Source: Cryptomeria japonica (lineage: Eukaryota > Streptophyta > Pinopsida > Cupressales > Cupressaceae). From it: 64,000 nucleotides of DNA. A program made the position numbers and the translations under genes. The stretch covers positions 530,570,291 through 530,634,290 of the forward strand of contig NC_081409.1 of NCBI RefSeq assembly GCF_030272615.1. The letters are read 5' to 3'. Below, one piece after another: positions 12,434 through 23,835 of the stretch (the first letter of the stretch is position 1; each line of letters begins with the position of its first letter). The notes beneath the pieces are model-generated. The model did no database searches. It saw nothing but the letters and a program-made list of their open reading frames with translations, and had not been told where the DNA came from.

Positions 12434-12508
12434 CGATGGCTCATAGTTTCGAGGTCGATTGTGACGTCTCTGGTGCTCAAATTGATGCTGACGAGTAGGG
12501 ACCACCAT

Positions 12509-13086
12509 TTTTCTTCACAGGAGGCTTTTTGAATTTTCAAACTTGGAGGGTTAAAATGAATTGAAAATGACACTTTTGTCCTATATATAGCCTAAAACCT
12601 AATTTTTCAACTTGCTCCGTTGGTCACAAAAATTGTACCCTTAGCTAATATGCCTGCTCTGATTCCATTTTGGGGATCGAAATTGAAATTCGAGATCGTT
12701 TTACTAGTCAATTTCAAAATTTTGACCACTTAGCACTTTTTTTTCATCAAATGCTCATTCTTTCTTCAAATTGCTCTCAATTTCAAACACTGAATCTTAA
12801 TTCAATTTCATTCTACACATCAACATTACAATCAACTCTATGCTCAATTTATTATCAATCATCACTGAAATTTTCAAAAAAAAATCCTCATGATCATTTT
12901 GTGCTCAAATAAGTTATTTTTTGTAACACAATTGCATATAATCAATCCCTTGCTATCTTTCGATTTCACTCCCGAGGGGGCATACTCACGACCTTATGAC
13001 TTCACATCTCACAAGTCGAGAAATTTTTTCAAAAGTTGAGCAAAATATTTTCAATTAAAGAAAATCAATCCTTATTGATAAGGGGC
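12509..13086. promoter_or_regulatory. Presumed promoter region of the element A PMD gene
   Basis: On the minus strand a TATATATA box lies at 12582-12589, about 75 nt upstream of the ATG at 12508, which fits a plant core promoter. Element B has a TATA-like box at a similar distance. The rest is AT-rich without other recognised features, apart from a GAGGGGGCATA word near 12974 that is shared with element B (53041). Confidence 0.5.
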
Positions 13087-13685
13087 ATCTCAGCTTCATC
13101 GCTTCACATCAAGTTGAGATCTCTCGATCATCTGAATCAATCAATCGCTAAGGGGCATATTAGTTTCATCGCTTCAAATCAAGCTGATATTTGTCTTTCA
13201 TCTAAATTAATCTCTTAACATTAATTAGTTTCATTGCTTCAAATCAAACTGATTATTCATTTAAACTCAATCAAAAATTTAAAGAGTTTCTTTGATCACA
13301 CTAAATCTAAGCAGGTGTTCAGTATTTGTTTCTTGATCAAGCTGAACAGTTCATTCTTCGCTCATCATGTCTTGATCAATCAAGTTCAAGATCAATTTTT
13401 ATCATCACTCACTGTATCTAAGATCAATCAAGTTCTAGATCAGTAAGATCTGCTTCTTGATCAATTAGGTTCAAGTTCGGTATCTTTGTTTTCTATCATT
13501 CCTCAGTTCAATCAAGTTCAGGATCGGTATCACTTTAATCATACCTCATTTAGCTTTGTCGCTTCGAATCAAGCTAAACACCTTGCTTTTTTATCTAGTT
13601 CATGATCAATCAAGTTCAGAACTGGAATCTCCTAGACATCACACATTCTTTGAATCAAAGCACTGCTCGCACATTAATTCAAAGA
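13087..13685 (+). repeat. Hairpin array with constant 14-nt loop, element A
   Basis: Four hairpins share the loop CATCGCTTCAAATC or close variants. Stems: ATCTCAGCTT/AAGTTGAGAT (13087/13111), ATATTAGTTT/AAGCTGATAT (13157/13181), AATTAGTTT/AAACTGATT (13223/13246), TTTAGCTT/AAGCTAAA (13549/13571). The stems change while pairing is kept. Less regular hairpins lie between and after: TGTTCAG/CTGAACA (13316/13342) and TCTAGTTC/GAACTGGA (13594/13619), the latter around the core GATCAATCAAGTTC that also recurs near 13374 and 13431. Imperfect pairs are G-U if the plus strand is the RNA. Confidence 0.75.
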
Positions 13686-13693
13686 GGGACAAA
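13681..13693 (+). other. Polypurine tract of element A
   Basis: AAAGAGGGACAAA lies directly before the LTR start TGTAATACC. The element B tract is AAAGAGGGGCAAAA. Its first bases are paired in a stem: TCTTTGAAT (13647-13655) with ATTCAAAGA (13677-13685). Confidence 0.8.
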
Positions 13694-14830
13694 TGTAATA
13701 CCTTAAAATTGGTCATCTAAACCATGGGCCCCTAATCTCGACAACATCACCAAGGTCCTAACCAAAGGCAATTAAATCAATCTTGAGCACATTATTAATT
13801 CTTTAATTATCAAAAATCACATGGCAAATCAACTACTCAACATTAATTAAATATTTATTTAATTAAGTGAATCATTTCTAAGAATATAATTTTGATCAAT
13901 TATCCCATTTTAATTTATTAAATATCCTTGCATATTTAATTAAATTAATAAATTTGCCATTCAATCATGCAAAAAGGATTAATTTATTACAAAGAGTTGA
14001 ATTGAAACAAAATAAAAATTAAAAAAAAAAGAATTGAATTAAGAGAGAAATCAAACTTGAGATATTATTTCTTTTTCTAAATTTAGAACTTGAAATCAGA
14101 AAAGTAATTTAATTGAATTATGAAATTATTCTCTAAAATTGGAACTCAAAGCTTTTCAGAAAAAGAAGTTCAGTTGCATTGAAAAGACCTTTTTCTCTAT
14201 GAATCAAATATGTGCATGGAATTATCTATTTTTATCAGATGTGCATGGAATTAATTTATTATTATTTTCCAATGCAACTTGGACTTCTAATTTGAATGCA
14301 TTTCAATTAAACTATAATTGTAATCTATCTCAAGGCTAACTCAACCTGATTTCTCAATTATTTTCAATTAATCCTAAATTGAGCTTCTTGTGATTCTCTA
14401 TAAATTCAGTCTTCAGCTCTCATTCCAATTCACCCCAGAGATTTTTGAGAACACGCTTGGAGATTATTATCACGCTAATTTCGCTCTGGAGTCATTGAAA
14501 TCATTGTGCTTTTTTAGATTACTTGCATCCATTTTACATTCATTATTGCTTGCATCCATTGTTACTTGAATTGGTTATTATTGCTTGAATTATTCATCCA
14601 TCTTACATCCATATAGCTTAATATCATATAGATTAAATCCTTCATCTTGGTGCAGTCTAGTCACTGGTATTGCTTATAAAAAATTTGAGAGCAATCTTAT
14701 ACTCGCATCTTTTAGAAGGCAATTAGTCACTTTGCTATGGTTTATTTCTTATTGATTATTGATTACTAACCATGCATATAATGACTTAATTGAAGTGTTG
14801 TGCTTGCAGCTACAAGTTCACTTTTTCACA
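13694..14830 (+). repeat. 3' LTR of element A (right end approximate)
   Basis: The LTR begins TGTAATACCTTAAAATTGG right after the polypurine tract. It has a TATAAAT box at 14399-14405. The end cannot be fixed without the 5' copy; candidate CA ends lie at 14820-14834, just before the first hairpin of R1. The sequence does not resemble the LTRs of B or F beyond general AT-richness. Confidence 0.65.
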
Positions 14831-14841
14831 CACATAGTCAT

Positions 14842-14943
14842 CCACTGTGTGTAAACACAGTGGTTCGGCCCGTGAGCCATCCACTGTGTTAACACATAGT
14901 GGTTCGACCCTATGCCCCTATTTTTTATTTATTTACAGTATTT

Positions 14944-14983
<40 letters not shown>

Positions 14984-16280
14984 TAAACAGATTCAAACAT
15001 ATATCTTTGTTTATATTTATGTACATTTTTTTTTTAAATGTATATATATATATCAAACTCTTAGGGTTAGGATTTCCCTTTTGTTTTCTTTTCCAAAGAA
15101 TAAATTTAGACATTAACATGCAGGAATGTTTAGAAATGCACAAGCAGTCCTCAAATAGATATAGTTATATAATTTTTTTTTGAAATGATTTATCTAACAT
15201 GAATAGATTAACTTATATCCTCATTGTCTAAGACTAAATCTGCAAATATTTTCTTTCTTAAAATAACAATACATTTTATGACCGTAATGATCGCAACAAG
15301 CAAAAAAATCTTTAAATAGATTTATTTATTATTTTTGTTTTGTTTATAGATTAATTTTCTCAATGAATAAACATGAATAAATAAGACTGTAGTAGCACTT
15401 TTAACTTCAATTAGATATCCATAGGAAAAGTGAATTTACATGGTTCTACTTTAGCCTTTTTTTTTTGCTCTAAGTAAAATAAAATGACAGTAAACAACAA
15501 CATTTAAATATTTGTAGGAAAATACTTAAAACATTTTCATTTCTTTTTCCAGCATTCATTTTTTATACATATAAATTGTAGAGATAAATAACAATACATT
15601 TCAGTTTAAGATAGAATTAAATAAGAATAACAGCGGCATAATATATTACAAAATTTAAATAAAAAATATTTTCTTATATGAATGGTTTGTACACAAGTTG
15701 TCAACTTTTACAAATGGGTAAAATACCCAATTAGTCTCTCATTCCTAATGAATGAAGACTTAACTAAATAACACATTTCTTTCTATAAAATAATTACAAC
15801 AAATACATTCTTATTTCTTTCTTTTTGCAACTAAGTAAAATCTGCAACTCCTAGCTTTCCTTTCCAAGCAACCTGCATTCAAAATTTAAGGTTGTGACCA
15901 TGGGGTGCTCACCTCCTAGGCTAGGCTTACTAGAAGCCACCCCCGAGCTTGGAGAACCGAGTCCTAGAAGGGTTACACTCAAGCAAACACAAACAAGCAA
16001 GGGAAAAAACACAACAAACACATTCCCATTCCCAAGGCTGAAACTTCATCACATATTGTGATGTTTTACTTGGGTGGAAGTGGACCAAGTACCTTTGAGG
16101 AGATTTGCTAGATAGTAACTCATAGCCAACTCATGGCATCCAAGAAACACAACAAAACTCATCTTAACCCCCGTATCCTTATGACCCCCAAAGGTATACC
16201 TGCCATATTTTCTCCCCTTATGACCCCCGAATGCATAAACAAAACTATGCAGCAAGGGTCACATGGAAAAACCCTTGAGA
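14842..16280. repeat. Repeat R1 (about 1.44 kb), first copy
   Basis: This is a direct repeat of 22362-23835 by reading, highly similar over its length. It opens with hairpins CCACTGTGT-GTAA-ACACAGTGG (14842-14863) and a variant at 14881-14902, followed by an (AT)n tract at about 14948-14980 and a shared AT-rich body. It ends at CCCTTGAGA, the point where R2 also stops matching. It is probably an LTR fragment of the element D family, but this is not proven. The small ORFs in it are low-complexity chance frames. Confidence 0.6.
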
Positions 16281-17402
16281 TCACTCTCATGATAAGAGCC
16301 TCTCACTCTAAGGCTGTCAAACTCCTTCCACCCCCAAGACCATTTTGCCCTCTTAAGGGTAAGATAGTCTCGGATACTCCCAAAACACAACAAAATGCAT
16401 AAACAGAAATAGGAAAAGAATCACATAAAGCTTTCACAAATACAATGCAAGGAAGGATACACCATTTACATTCAAGCATCCTACATACATATTTCAAATA
16501 AATAAGTAAGAAAAATACCAACCTTGAATCTACCAAGGGGTTTTCTAGGGATAGCTTGGAGAAGAGCACCCCAATCCACAATCTTTTTTGCAACACTTAG
16601 CCGAAATTCCTATTCTCAAACTATTTTTTTTTTTCCTCCAAAATTGTCCAAAATCTCCAAAAATGGAGAGTGGGTGATTATCTCACTAAGCCTCAACCTC
16701 TAGCCTAAGAAGGCTTCTATCACTCCTTCCAACCTCATGGATAGAGTGAGGGACTCCCATTGGTTGGTCTTCCCTAGGTCTTACACACTCCCTAACCAAT
16801 GCACCTCAAGAAGAGGAATGAAATGGGGAAGAGGAATGACACATACCAAGAAGGTTCTCTAACCAAGGATGGCATTCCTATAGATGGAATTCGTCACTCT
16901 TGGGAAAACCACTTTTTTGGGTGGTTAAACAAGCCCTAGGGGAAATACACATGGCCAAATTTGTCCTTCACCCATAGGTACCCCATGAGGCCTAATAAAA
17001 ATAATCCAAAACTGACTCTAAGAGTTGATTTAAGCCTTAGAAAGTCCACCTAAAGTTATCCTACGGGTCAACTCTGAGTTGACCCTCCTTATGGCTCACT
17101 ATCCTAGATTTCTTGGCACCTTCAAGGATAATTAGGAGATATAAGAATTAAACAAAAATAAATCTCTCCAAAAAGTGACATGATAATTTCCAACACAACG
17201 TACAACATATGTGTCAAGTGACACTTCAAAATTAATTCCACATCACAATTATACACATGGCAATTGTCCCTTGAATGATTTAAACAAATTTAATGAATAC
17301 AATTTATACACATGCAAACAATTACGTTTACGAATAAAATACAATACATATGGGGTGTTGTCTCTCCAAATAGACAACCCCTGGTTTTACCAATGTACAT
17401 AG
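16281..17402. other. Noncoding stretch after R1
   Basis: No gene is seen. This stretch is not present after R2, so R2 was cut by the junction with element E, or R1 carries extra sequence. The base composition is like R1, so it may be the rest of the same LTR. Confidence 0.35.
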
Positions 17403-18462
17403 TGTATACACCTAAAAATGGTCTGAAGATAGTTAATTAAATACGCAATTATTTGATTAATTCCCTTCCCAATTAATTGAATTCACAAGAAATTTAATTA
17501 ATTTCTCTATTCATCTACTAGTAAATAAATCTAAATGAATTATTTGTATAGTTCATCTCACATCCCCCTTTGATTAATTAATTCTCAATTAATTAATGTC
17601 TCCCCATACTAATCAATTCTTCTAATCCCTAATTAAGATTAACAAACTCAAGTTTGTTGAGATTAATTACCATTTTTCTATTATTTGAATTGCTAAATTC
17701 AAATGAGCACATGGCTCCTAACTTTAACCACCCAACCTAACCATCCCCTAACTTAACCCATTCAATCTAATCTTATTCTAACTAAACCTATCCTATCTTG
17801 CACATTCTAACCTCCTTATCCTAACCTCTCATGGTGTGGATATTCTCTCCTTGAGGCACATGGCACTTTTGCCACATGTCTCCTGCCTTGGACACTTACC
17901 CTCTCATGAGCAAGGCTCCTTGACACTTGTCACCACAGAGATGACAAGTGTCCCTTCCTCCAACCTCTTCTCCAACTTCCTCAATCTTGGCCCTTGATAT
18001 CTTTAGATCGAATCTGGACCATCGATTCCTGCCACCTCAGCTTTGGCTTTGGAATTCCTATAAATACCCCTCATTTTGGAGCAATATGGATCCCATCTCA
18101 TATCAATTTAGACATCATTACTATAGGCAATTTGCATTTCAATTATCTAGTAATTAGATTTGGAATTAATCATAGCATGTTAATGTAGTTTCTTACATCA
18201 TGCATTTCATATCATCTCCATAGTCAATCATGATCAAATAGCTACTCAACTCTTGAGTTGCCACTTTGGAGGTCATTGCTCTGCTGAGAGCCCATCAATC
18301 CAACACCTTCAAGGTCCTCAAGAATAAAGAAAAATGGGACATTTCAAGGAAGGCTTATGGTTTGCATCTTTGATTTAGTTTTTCAATTAAGCTTTTCAAT
18401 TATATTATAGTGTCTCATTATATGTGTATGCCTCTTCTACTAACCACATTTTTAGCATCACA
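17403..18462 (+). repeat. LTR of element F
   Basis: The LTR begins TGTATACACCTAAAAATGG, similar in style to the LTR start of B (TGTAGACACCC). It has a TATA box CTATAAATA at 18058-18066 and ends CA at 18462, directly followed by a primer-binding site. Length is about 1060 bp. No second copy is in the window. Confidence 0.7.
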
Positions 18463-18466
18463 TTAA

Positions 18467-18485
18467 TTGGTACCCACCGTGGGGC
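18467..18485 (+). other. Primer-binding site of element F
   Basis: TTGGTACCCACCGTGGGGC follows the LTR. Except for two bases it matches the complement of the 3' end of plant tRNA-Lys, a usual primer for Tat-group elements. Only about 55 bp of leader follow before truncated element D begins near 18541. Confidence 0.65.
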
Positions 18486-18540
18486 TTAGCCCCTTTGATC
18501 TTTAACAAGTTTGCTTGTAGGAAATTTCATTGACATGTCC

Positions 18541-19661
18541 CCTCTACCCTTCTGCATAAGGACTGCTCCTAATCCATCCAAGGAAGCATCTGTGTATACC
18601 ATGAAATCAACCATGGGGTCTAGCACAATAAGAATAGGTGCACTAGTGAGTGCCCTTTTCAGATCCTGAAAAGCCCTCTCACACCTATTTGTCCATTTGA
18701 ATTTATTTTCCTTTCGCTGGAGGGATGTGATGGGGTGTGCAACTCTAGAAAATCCCTCAATGAAGCGTCTGTAGTATCCTGCTAAACCCATGAATCTCCT
18801 GACCTCTGTCACACTAGTTGGCACTGGCCAATCCATTATAGCTCTAATCTTTGATGGGTCAACTGAGATCCCATCACCAGATATAACATGCCCAAGGTAC
18901 TTGACCTCTAATCTAAAGAAAGCACACTTTGACAAACTACCGAACAACTGGTTGTCCCTCAAACGCTGCAAAACTTGCCTCAAATGCTCCTCATGCTCCT
19001 TCTCATTCCGAGAATATATCAATATGTCATCAAGGAACACAATCACAAATTGGTCAAGGAAAGAGCGGAATACCCCATTCATGAGACTCATGAATACAGC
19101 TGGAGCATTCATAAGACCGAATGAGACCACAGTGAACTCATAGTGGCCATATCTGGTGCAAAACGCTGTCTTGTGGATATCACTCTCCACAATCCTCAAC
19201 TGATGATACCTTGCCTTCAGATCTATTTTGGAAAACACTTTAGCACCCTAAAGCTGATTAAACAAATCATTGATCCTGGGCAAGGGATAGCAATTCCTGA
19301 TAGTTACTTTATTCAGTTGCCTATAATCCATGCATAACCGAAGGGACCTGTCCTTCTTTTTCATGAAGATGACTAGTGCGCCCCAAGATGAGATGCTAGG
19401 ATGAATGTGACCCTTCTCTAAGAGTTCCTCTAGCTACATCTTGAGCTCATTAAGCTCATGTATGGTCATCCTATAAGGTGCTCTCGAAATTGGCTTGGCT
19501 CTTGGTACCAGATCTATGTGGAAGTCGATCTCTCTGCTAGGTGGCATACCAGGTAGCTCAATTGGAAACACATCTGCAAATGCCTCAAGGATGGGATGAT
19601 CATCTAGGGAAGGATCCTTCTCATTTTCTTCCTCTCTATCACTGATGGTGATAGAAAACAA
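18541..19661 (-). pseudogene. pol: RT and partial RNase H of element D
   Basis: One frame holds the RT N-terminus (19661-19434, FHIDLVPRAKPISRAPYRM) and, after in-frame TAG codons near 19432 and 19247, the main RT (19238 downwards). The catalytic box is FLDDILIYS, with upstream [14 protein letters not shown]. The connection domain [11 protein letters not shown] and the RNase H start [16 protein letters not shown] are present, then similarity ends abruptly. The last 18 codons of the open frame are foreign sequence. The RNase H is cut after its first catalytic aspartate. Confidence 0.85.
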
Positions 19662-19897
19662 CTGGCATCCCTTTCACATGCTCTGCTTAAGCTACATAGT
19701 TGAAATTAATGAAGAGACATAGGCCTTTGAATCCCAATGATTACTATGGGAGCACCATGATCATCCTTGCACTCGATCTTTTTCAGGCGAAAATCCATCT
19801 TGGCTCTGTGGGCATAAAAAAAATCCATGCCAACTATGACGCCATAAGATCTGAGTGGTGTAACTCTAAGGTCTACTAAGGTGGTGGTATTACCAAT

Positions 19898-20080
19898 CTA
19901 GATCGGACATCCCCTAACCTCTAAATCCATTGACACTCTAGCCCCTGATGCTAACTCCACTTCCCAACTGACACCTTGCCTAACTGCCACTAGCCCGCAA
20001 TGCTCCACAACCAATGGAGATATAAAGGAGTCAGTAGCTTCTGAGTCAAATAATATAGAAATATTGATACCTATGATCAT
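19898..20080 (-). pseudogene. pro: Protease fragment of element D with altered active site
   Basis: The frame reads ILFDSEATDSFIS where chromovirus proteases have D-S-G-A. The active-site glycine is replaced by glutamate (a G-to-A change would do this), so the copy is very likely inactive. The frame is closed by a stop and a frame change before RT. Confidence 0.75.
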
Positions 20081-20221
20081 AGCTATAGCCTCAATGATTG
20101 TGGCCTGGTGCTCTGCCTAGCGGTTGTCAACCACTGCGAAGACCCTATGGGACTTGTCCATATCTCCAACTGTAGGCTCTGATGCTGCCATCCTCTGACT
20201 ATCTACCATCTAACCCTGCGG

Positions 20222-21449
20222 ACACTCTCTCACCATGTGCCCCATGGCTCCACATGTGAAACAAGCACCCATGCCTGAAACTGTGCACCCTGAGGCCTAG
20301 ACAAAGGCTGCCCACATTTCCTGCTCAAACCACTGTACCCACCCCTAGAGGACTTTTGAGTCCATGCTGGAGGTGTGTATGTACCCTGTGCTCTCTGGTC
20401 GCACCTAGGACCCTATGAATGCCACTGCTTGGGCTTGGAGCCCTGTTGTTCCTAAGGGGGCCTCTGCCTCTGACTCTAGTGTGATTGCTATGGAGGAGGG
20501 GGTTTATAGGACCTCGATGCATTTATGTGGTTGCCTTTCTAGTGGGGTTTTTGAAACCTGAAAGATTGGGGTGCTAGGTTTCCTTTCTAAAATCAATCCC
20601 TCATGTCCTGTGGCCTAACCTAGATCTCTTTGGCTATCAAGGCCTTCTCCACGGCAACCTGAAGGCTCCCTAGAGCGGCCATCCTCACTGGTCCTACTAT
20701 CCTGGCATTAAGTCCCCTAATAAATTGATTGACGAGAAGCTTCTCATCCTTCAAGTAGTCTATTTAAGGTAGGAGCTCAATGAACTTGCTCTCGTACTGG
20801 GTCACTGAGAGACCCTTCTGTTGGAGGTCATGGAACTCATCTATCCTATGCTGCCTGAAGTTGTCTGACAGGTATCTCTCCCTGAACCTCTCTGTGAAGA
20901 TCTCCCATGTGAGGGTGTCTGCAGCTAGACCACACTTGTATTCCTCCTGTCTCCACCATGTGGAGGTCGTCAATCTCAAAAGGTGGACTGCAACTCATGT
21001 CTTTAGATTGCTTTTGTAAGAATGCAATGCAAAGCACTGATCTGGGCTCAAAAGTCAAGCCTTAGCTTCTACCCCATCGGTAGATCCCCCAAAAGATGGT
21101 GGCTGGAGGCACAAAACCTCTCTGATTAGATCCCCTGGTTCTCGACGTGTCCTCTCTATATAAACAGGTGCAGCTACTAGAGGTGGTCTAGGTAGATGAA
21201 CGGACTCAGGCTCATGCTCAGTTGGCCCTCTAAGGAATTAGGAGGTGGACTCCTAGTTCATCCCCTATCTGCTGATCTAAGGCTCCTCAAGTTTCGATTT
21301 TCTACATGATGGTCTACGGCTAGAAGCCTATCCCGCACTATCCCAATCAGGTTCTGAAGTGCTAATAAGATGTCTCGATTTGTGTCAACTGGTGGTTTGA
21401 GAGGGGCCTCTGGATTCCCTTCCCGGAACTGGTTCCTCCTTGACAACAT
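20222..21449 (-). pseudogene. gag: gag and zinc knuckle of element D
   Basis: The N-terminal gag frame is 21449-21258. Gag core pieces lie in 21058-20764, with the typical ERYLSDNFRQHRIDEF and SVTQYESKFIEL segments. The zinc knuckle is a classical C-x2-C-x4-H-x4-C at 20263-20222. Frameshifts and stops separate the pieces. The zinc-knuckle spacing differs from that of elements A and B, as expected for a chromovirus-like element. Confidence 0.75.
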
Positions 21450-21636
21450 CTTCGCATCCCATACGCATATGCTTAGGACCCCTTCCGCACTTATGAGCTT
21501 ATCGCGTAGTCAGAGGCATCCTTATGAGAAAATCAAATAAAATAAAATAAATAAATATTTTTTGGGGAAAAATTTAATAAATTAAATAATTAAAGCAAAA
21601 CATAATGGAGAAAGTTTCCTAGTCTTGGAAACCTTT

Positions 21637-21647
21637 CTTTGATACCA
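21637..21647 (-). other. Primer-binding site of element D
   Basis: The minus strand reads TGGTATCAAAG three bases after the LTR end. This fits priming by initiator tRNA-Met. Confidence 0.6.
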
Positions 21648-21650
21648 AAA

Positions 21651-22361
21651 TGTCATGCCCAAACTTTTGGGAAAAAACAGAACAAATTTTTTTTTTTTTG
21701 AACAATATAAACTTGTTAAAATATCAAAATAGTCTACACTATAATGAAATCAATTGAGTTTTGTCTTAACTAAGATGTAAGTGGAATTGTTTACTAACAT
21801 TGGATTAACTAACTCTCTTAAAAAGGCGACATTAATTAATGAGGACTAATTATCCCCCAAGAGGGTCCTCGCAATTTAATTAGATATTTTAATTAACCTA
21901 ATTAAATTGCCGCTAATTAAAGTCGAGGGAAAATTAAATATTTAAATTGCATCTAAATTATTCCGGGCAAATTGAATAATGTTGCAGATATCTTAAATGT
22001 ACAATTTAATTAATCGAGTGCACACAAATTTCCTTATTTATATTTAGCCAATAAGGTTTCAAATTTAATAATGTTAATTGCTAAATAATTCTAATTTATA
22101 CTATAGCCCATTTTAATTTCTCGGAACCTTCAATTTTCGATGATTAAATCATTTGGCCGAAATTGACCTTATAGGCTAAAAATTTGTTTAGAATAATTAG
22201 TATTTCTCATTTACAAATAATCAGTACACAGTTAATAATTGGCCTTATATATTTCTAATCAGTAACAGTAACAGTTAATAATAATCAGTAATTTTTATAT
22301 ATTTCTCATAATTAGTATTTCTCATTTACAAATTTTAGTACACAGTGGCGGCCAGTGTCGT
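21651..22361 (-). repeat. 5' LTR of element D, U5-side part
   Basis: On the plus strand it starts TGTCATGCCCAAACTTTTGG, so on the minus strand it ends in CA next to the primer-binding site. It is AT-rich. R2 follows directly and may be the continuation of this LTR; the outer end is not recognised. Confidence 0.5.
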
Positions 22362-23835
22362 CCACTGTTTATACACACAGTGGTGACCTGTATCGTCCAC
22401 TGTGTGTAAACACAGTGGTTTCGGCCCTTTGCCCCTTATTTATTTATTTTTTGCTTTTTTTTTTATTTACAGTATTTAATATATATATAGATGTGTGTGT
22501 GTGTGTGTGTGTGTGTTTATATATGCATAAACAGATTCAAACATATATCTTTGTTTATATTTATGTGTTTTTTTATATCAAACTCTTAGGGTTAGGATTT
22601 CCCTTTTTTTTTCCTTTTCCAAAGAATAAATTTAGACATTAACATGCAAAAATGTTTAGAAATGCACATGCAGTCCTTAGATAGATATAGTTATATAAAA
22701 AATATTTGAAATGATTTATCTAGCATGAATAGATTAACTTATATCCTCATTGTCTAAGACTAAATCTGCAAATATTTTCTTTCTTAAAACATCAATACAT
22801 TTTATGACCATAATGATCGTAGCAAGCAAAAAAAAATTTAAATAGGTTTATTTATTATTTCTGTTTTGTTTATAGATTAATTTTCTATAATGAATAAATA
22901 GGAATAAAAATGAGAGTAATAAAAATGACAGTAATAAATATGACTGTAGGAGCACTTTTAACTTCAATTAGATATTCATAGGAAAAGTGAATTTACATGG
23001 TTCTACTTTAGCCTTTTTTTTTTGTTCTAAGTAAAATAAAATGACAGTAAACAACAGCATTTAAATATTTGCAAGAAAATACTTAAAACATTTTCATTTC
23101 TTTTTTCTGCATCCCTTTTTTTATATATAAATTGCAGAGATAAATAACAACAGATTTCACTTTAAGACAAAATTAAATAAGAATAACAACAACATAATAT
23201 ATTACAACATTTAAATAAAAATGCTTTTCTTATATGAATGGTTTGAACACAAGTTGTCAACTTTTACAAATGGGTAAAATACCCAATTAGTCTCTCATTC
23301 CTAATGAATGAGGACTTAACTAAATAACACATTTCTTTCTTTAAAATAATTACAACAAATACATTCTTATTTCTTTCTTTCTGCAACTAAGTAAAATCTG
23401 CAACTCCTAGCTTCCTTTCCAAGCAACTTGCATTCAAAATTTAAGGTTGTGACCATGGGGTGCTCACCTCCCAGCCTAGGCTTGCTAGAAGCCACCCCCG
23501 AGCTTGGAGAACCAAGTCCTAAATGGGTTACACTCAACTAAACACAAAAAAGCAAGGGGAAAAACACAACAAACATGTTCTCATTCCCAAGGCTGAAACT
23601 TCATCACATATTGTGATGCTTTACTAGGGTGGAAGTGGACCAAGTACCTTTGAGGAGATCTGCTAGATAGTAACTCACAACCAACTCATGGCATCCAAGA
23701 AACACAACAAAACTCATCTTAATCCCCATATCCTTATGACCCCCAAAGGCATACCTACCATATTTTCTCCCCTTATGACCCCCGAATGCATAAACAAAAC
23801 TATGCAGCAAGGGTCACATGGACAAACCCTTGAGA
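22362..23835. repeat. Repeat R2, second copy of R1
   Basis: This is a direct repeat of 14842-16280. It opens with hairpins CCACTGT/ACAGTGG (22362-22383) and CCACTGTGT/ACACAGTGG (22397-22418). A (GT)n microsatellite at about 22491-22516 stands where R1 has (AT)n. It stops at CCCTTGAGA, directly followed by element E. Confidence 0.6.

Larger units (their letters stand above)
10126..12508 (-). pseudogene. Antisense plant mobile domain (PMD) gene of element A, two exons, nonsense-ridden
   Basis: Read on the minus strand, exon 1 is 12508-12434 (ATG plus 24 codons, ending before GTAAGT) and exon 2 is 11967-10126, in phase 0. The exon 2 frame runs 614 codons without a frameshift to TAG at 10126-10128. 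I count about two dozen internal stops, all TAG or TGA. The open piece 11874-11350 has clear PMD-family character (HLPVGELTITLEDVYKILHIP, GWGSCLLAHMYREMH); AWVYIL and VWAWEHL follow across a stop. The C-terminal half is Q/G-rich and then helical. PMD proteins occur in plant nuclear silencing factors (MAIN/MAIL1 family) and in transposons; the role in a retrotransposon is unknown. The protein cannot be made from this copy. Confidence 0.75.
1..14830 (+). mobile_element. Element A: degenerate Tat-group Ty3/gypsy retrotransposon, 5' LTR outside window
   Basis: The order leader, gag, aspartic protease, G-patch, RT, RNase H, second RNase H, integrase, long 3' region, polypurine tract, LTR is that of the Tat group of Ty3/gypsy elements. 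The second, archaeal-type RNase H is diagnostic of that group. The element carries many in-frame nonsense codons and a few indels, so it is not autonomous. Only its 3' LTR is visible (from 13694). The right end near 14830 is approximate, because the matching 5' LTR lies left of base 1 and the LTR abuts repeat R1. A minus-strand PMD gene occupies 10126-12508. The overall plan matches element B, but the LTRs differ in sequence, so the two are different families of one lineage. Confidence 0.85.
18541..21650 (-). mobile_element. Element D: truncated chromovirus-like Ty3/gypsy element, minus strand
   Basis: On the minus strand the order is LTR end, primer-binding site, gag, zinc knuckle, protease, RT, start of RNase H. 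Integrase and the 3' LTR are missing: coding similarity stops near 18541, where element F sequence takes over. A primer-binding site of initiator-Met type (TGGTATCAAAG, plus 21637-21647) lies next to the LTR beginning TGTCATGCCC at 21651. The element carries nonsense codons and frame changes throughout. Confidence 0.75.

Noticed and set aside
14899-15183. ORFs with IYIYIY runs
   Set aside because: They are translations of an (AT)n tract.
16049-16596. Short ORFs conserved between R1 and R2
   Set aside because: Conservation follows from the duplication of the whole repeat; the frames have no recognisable domain.
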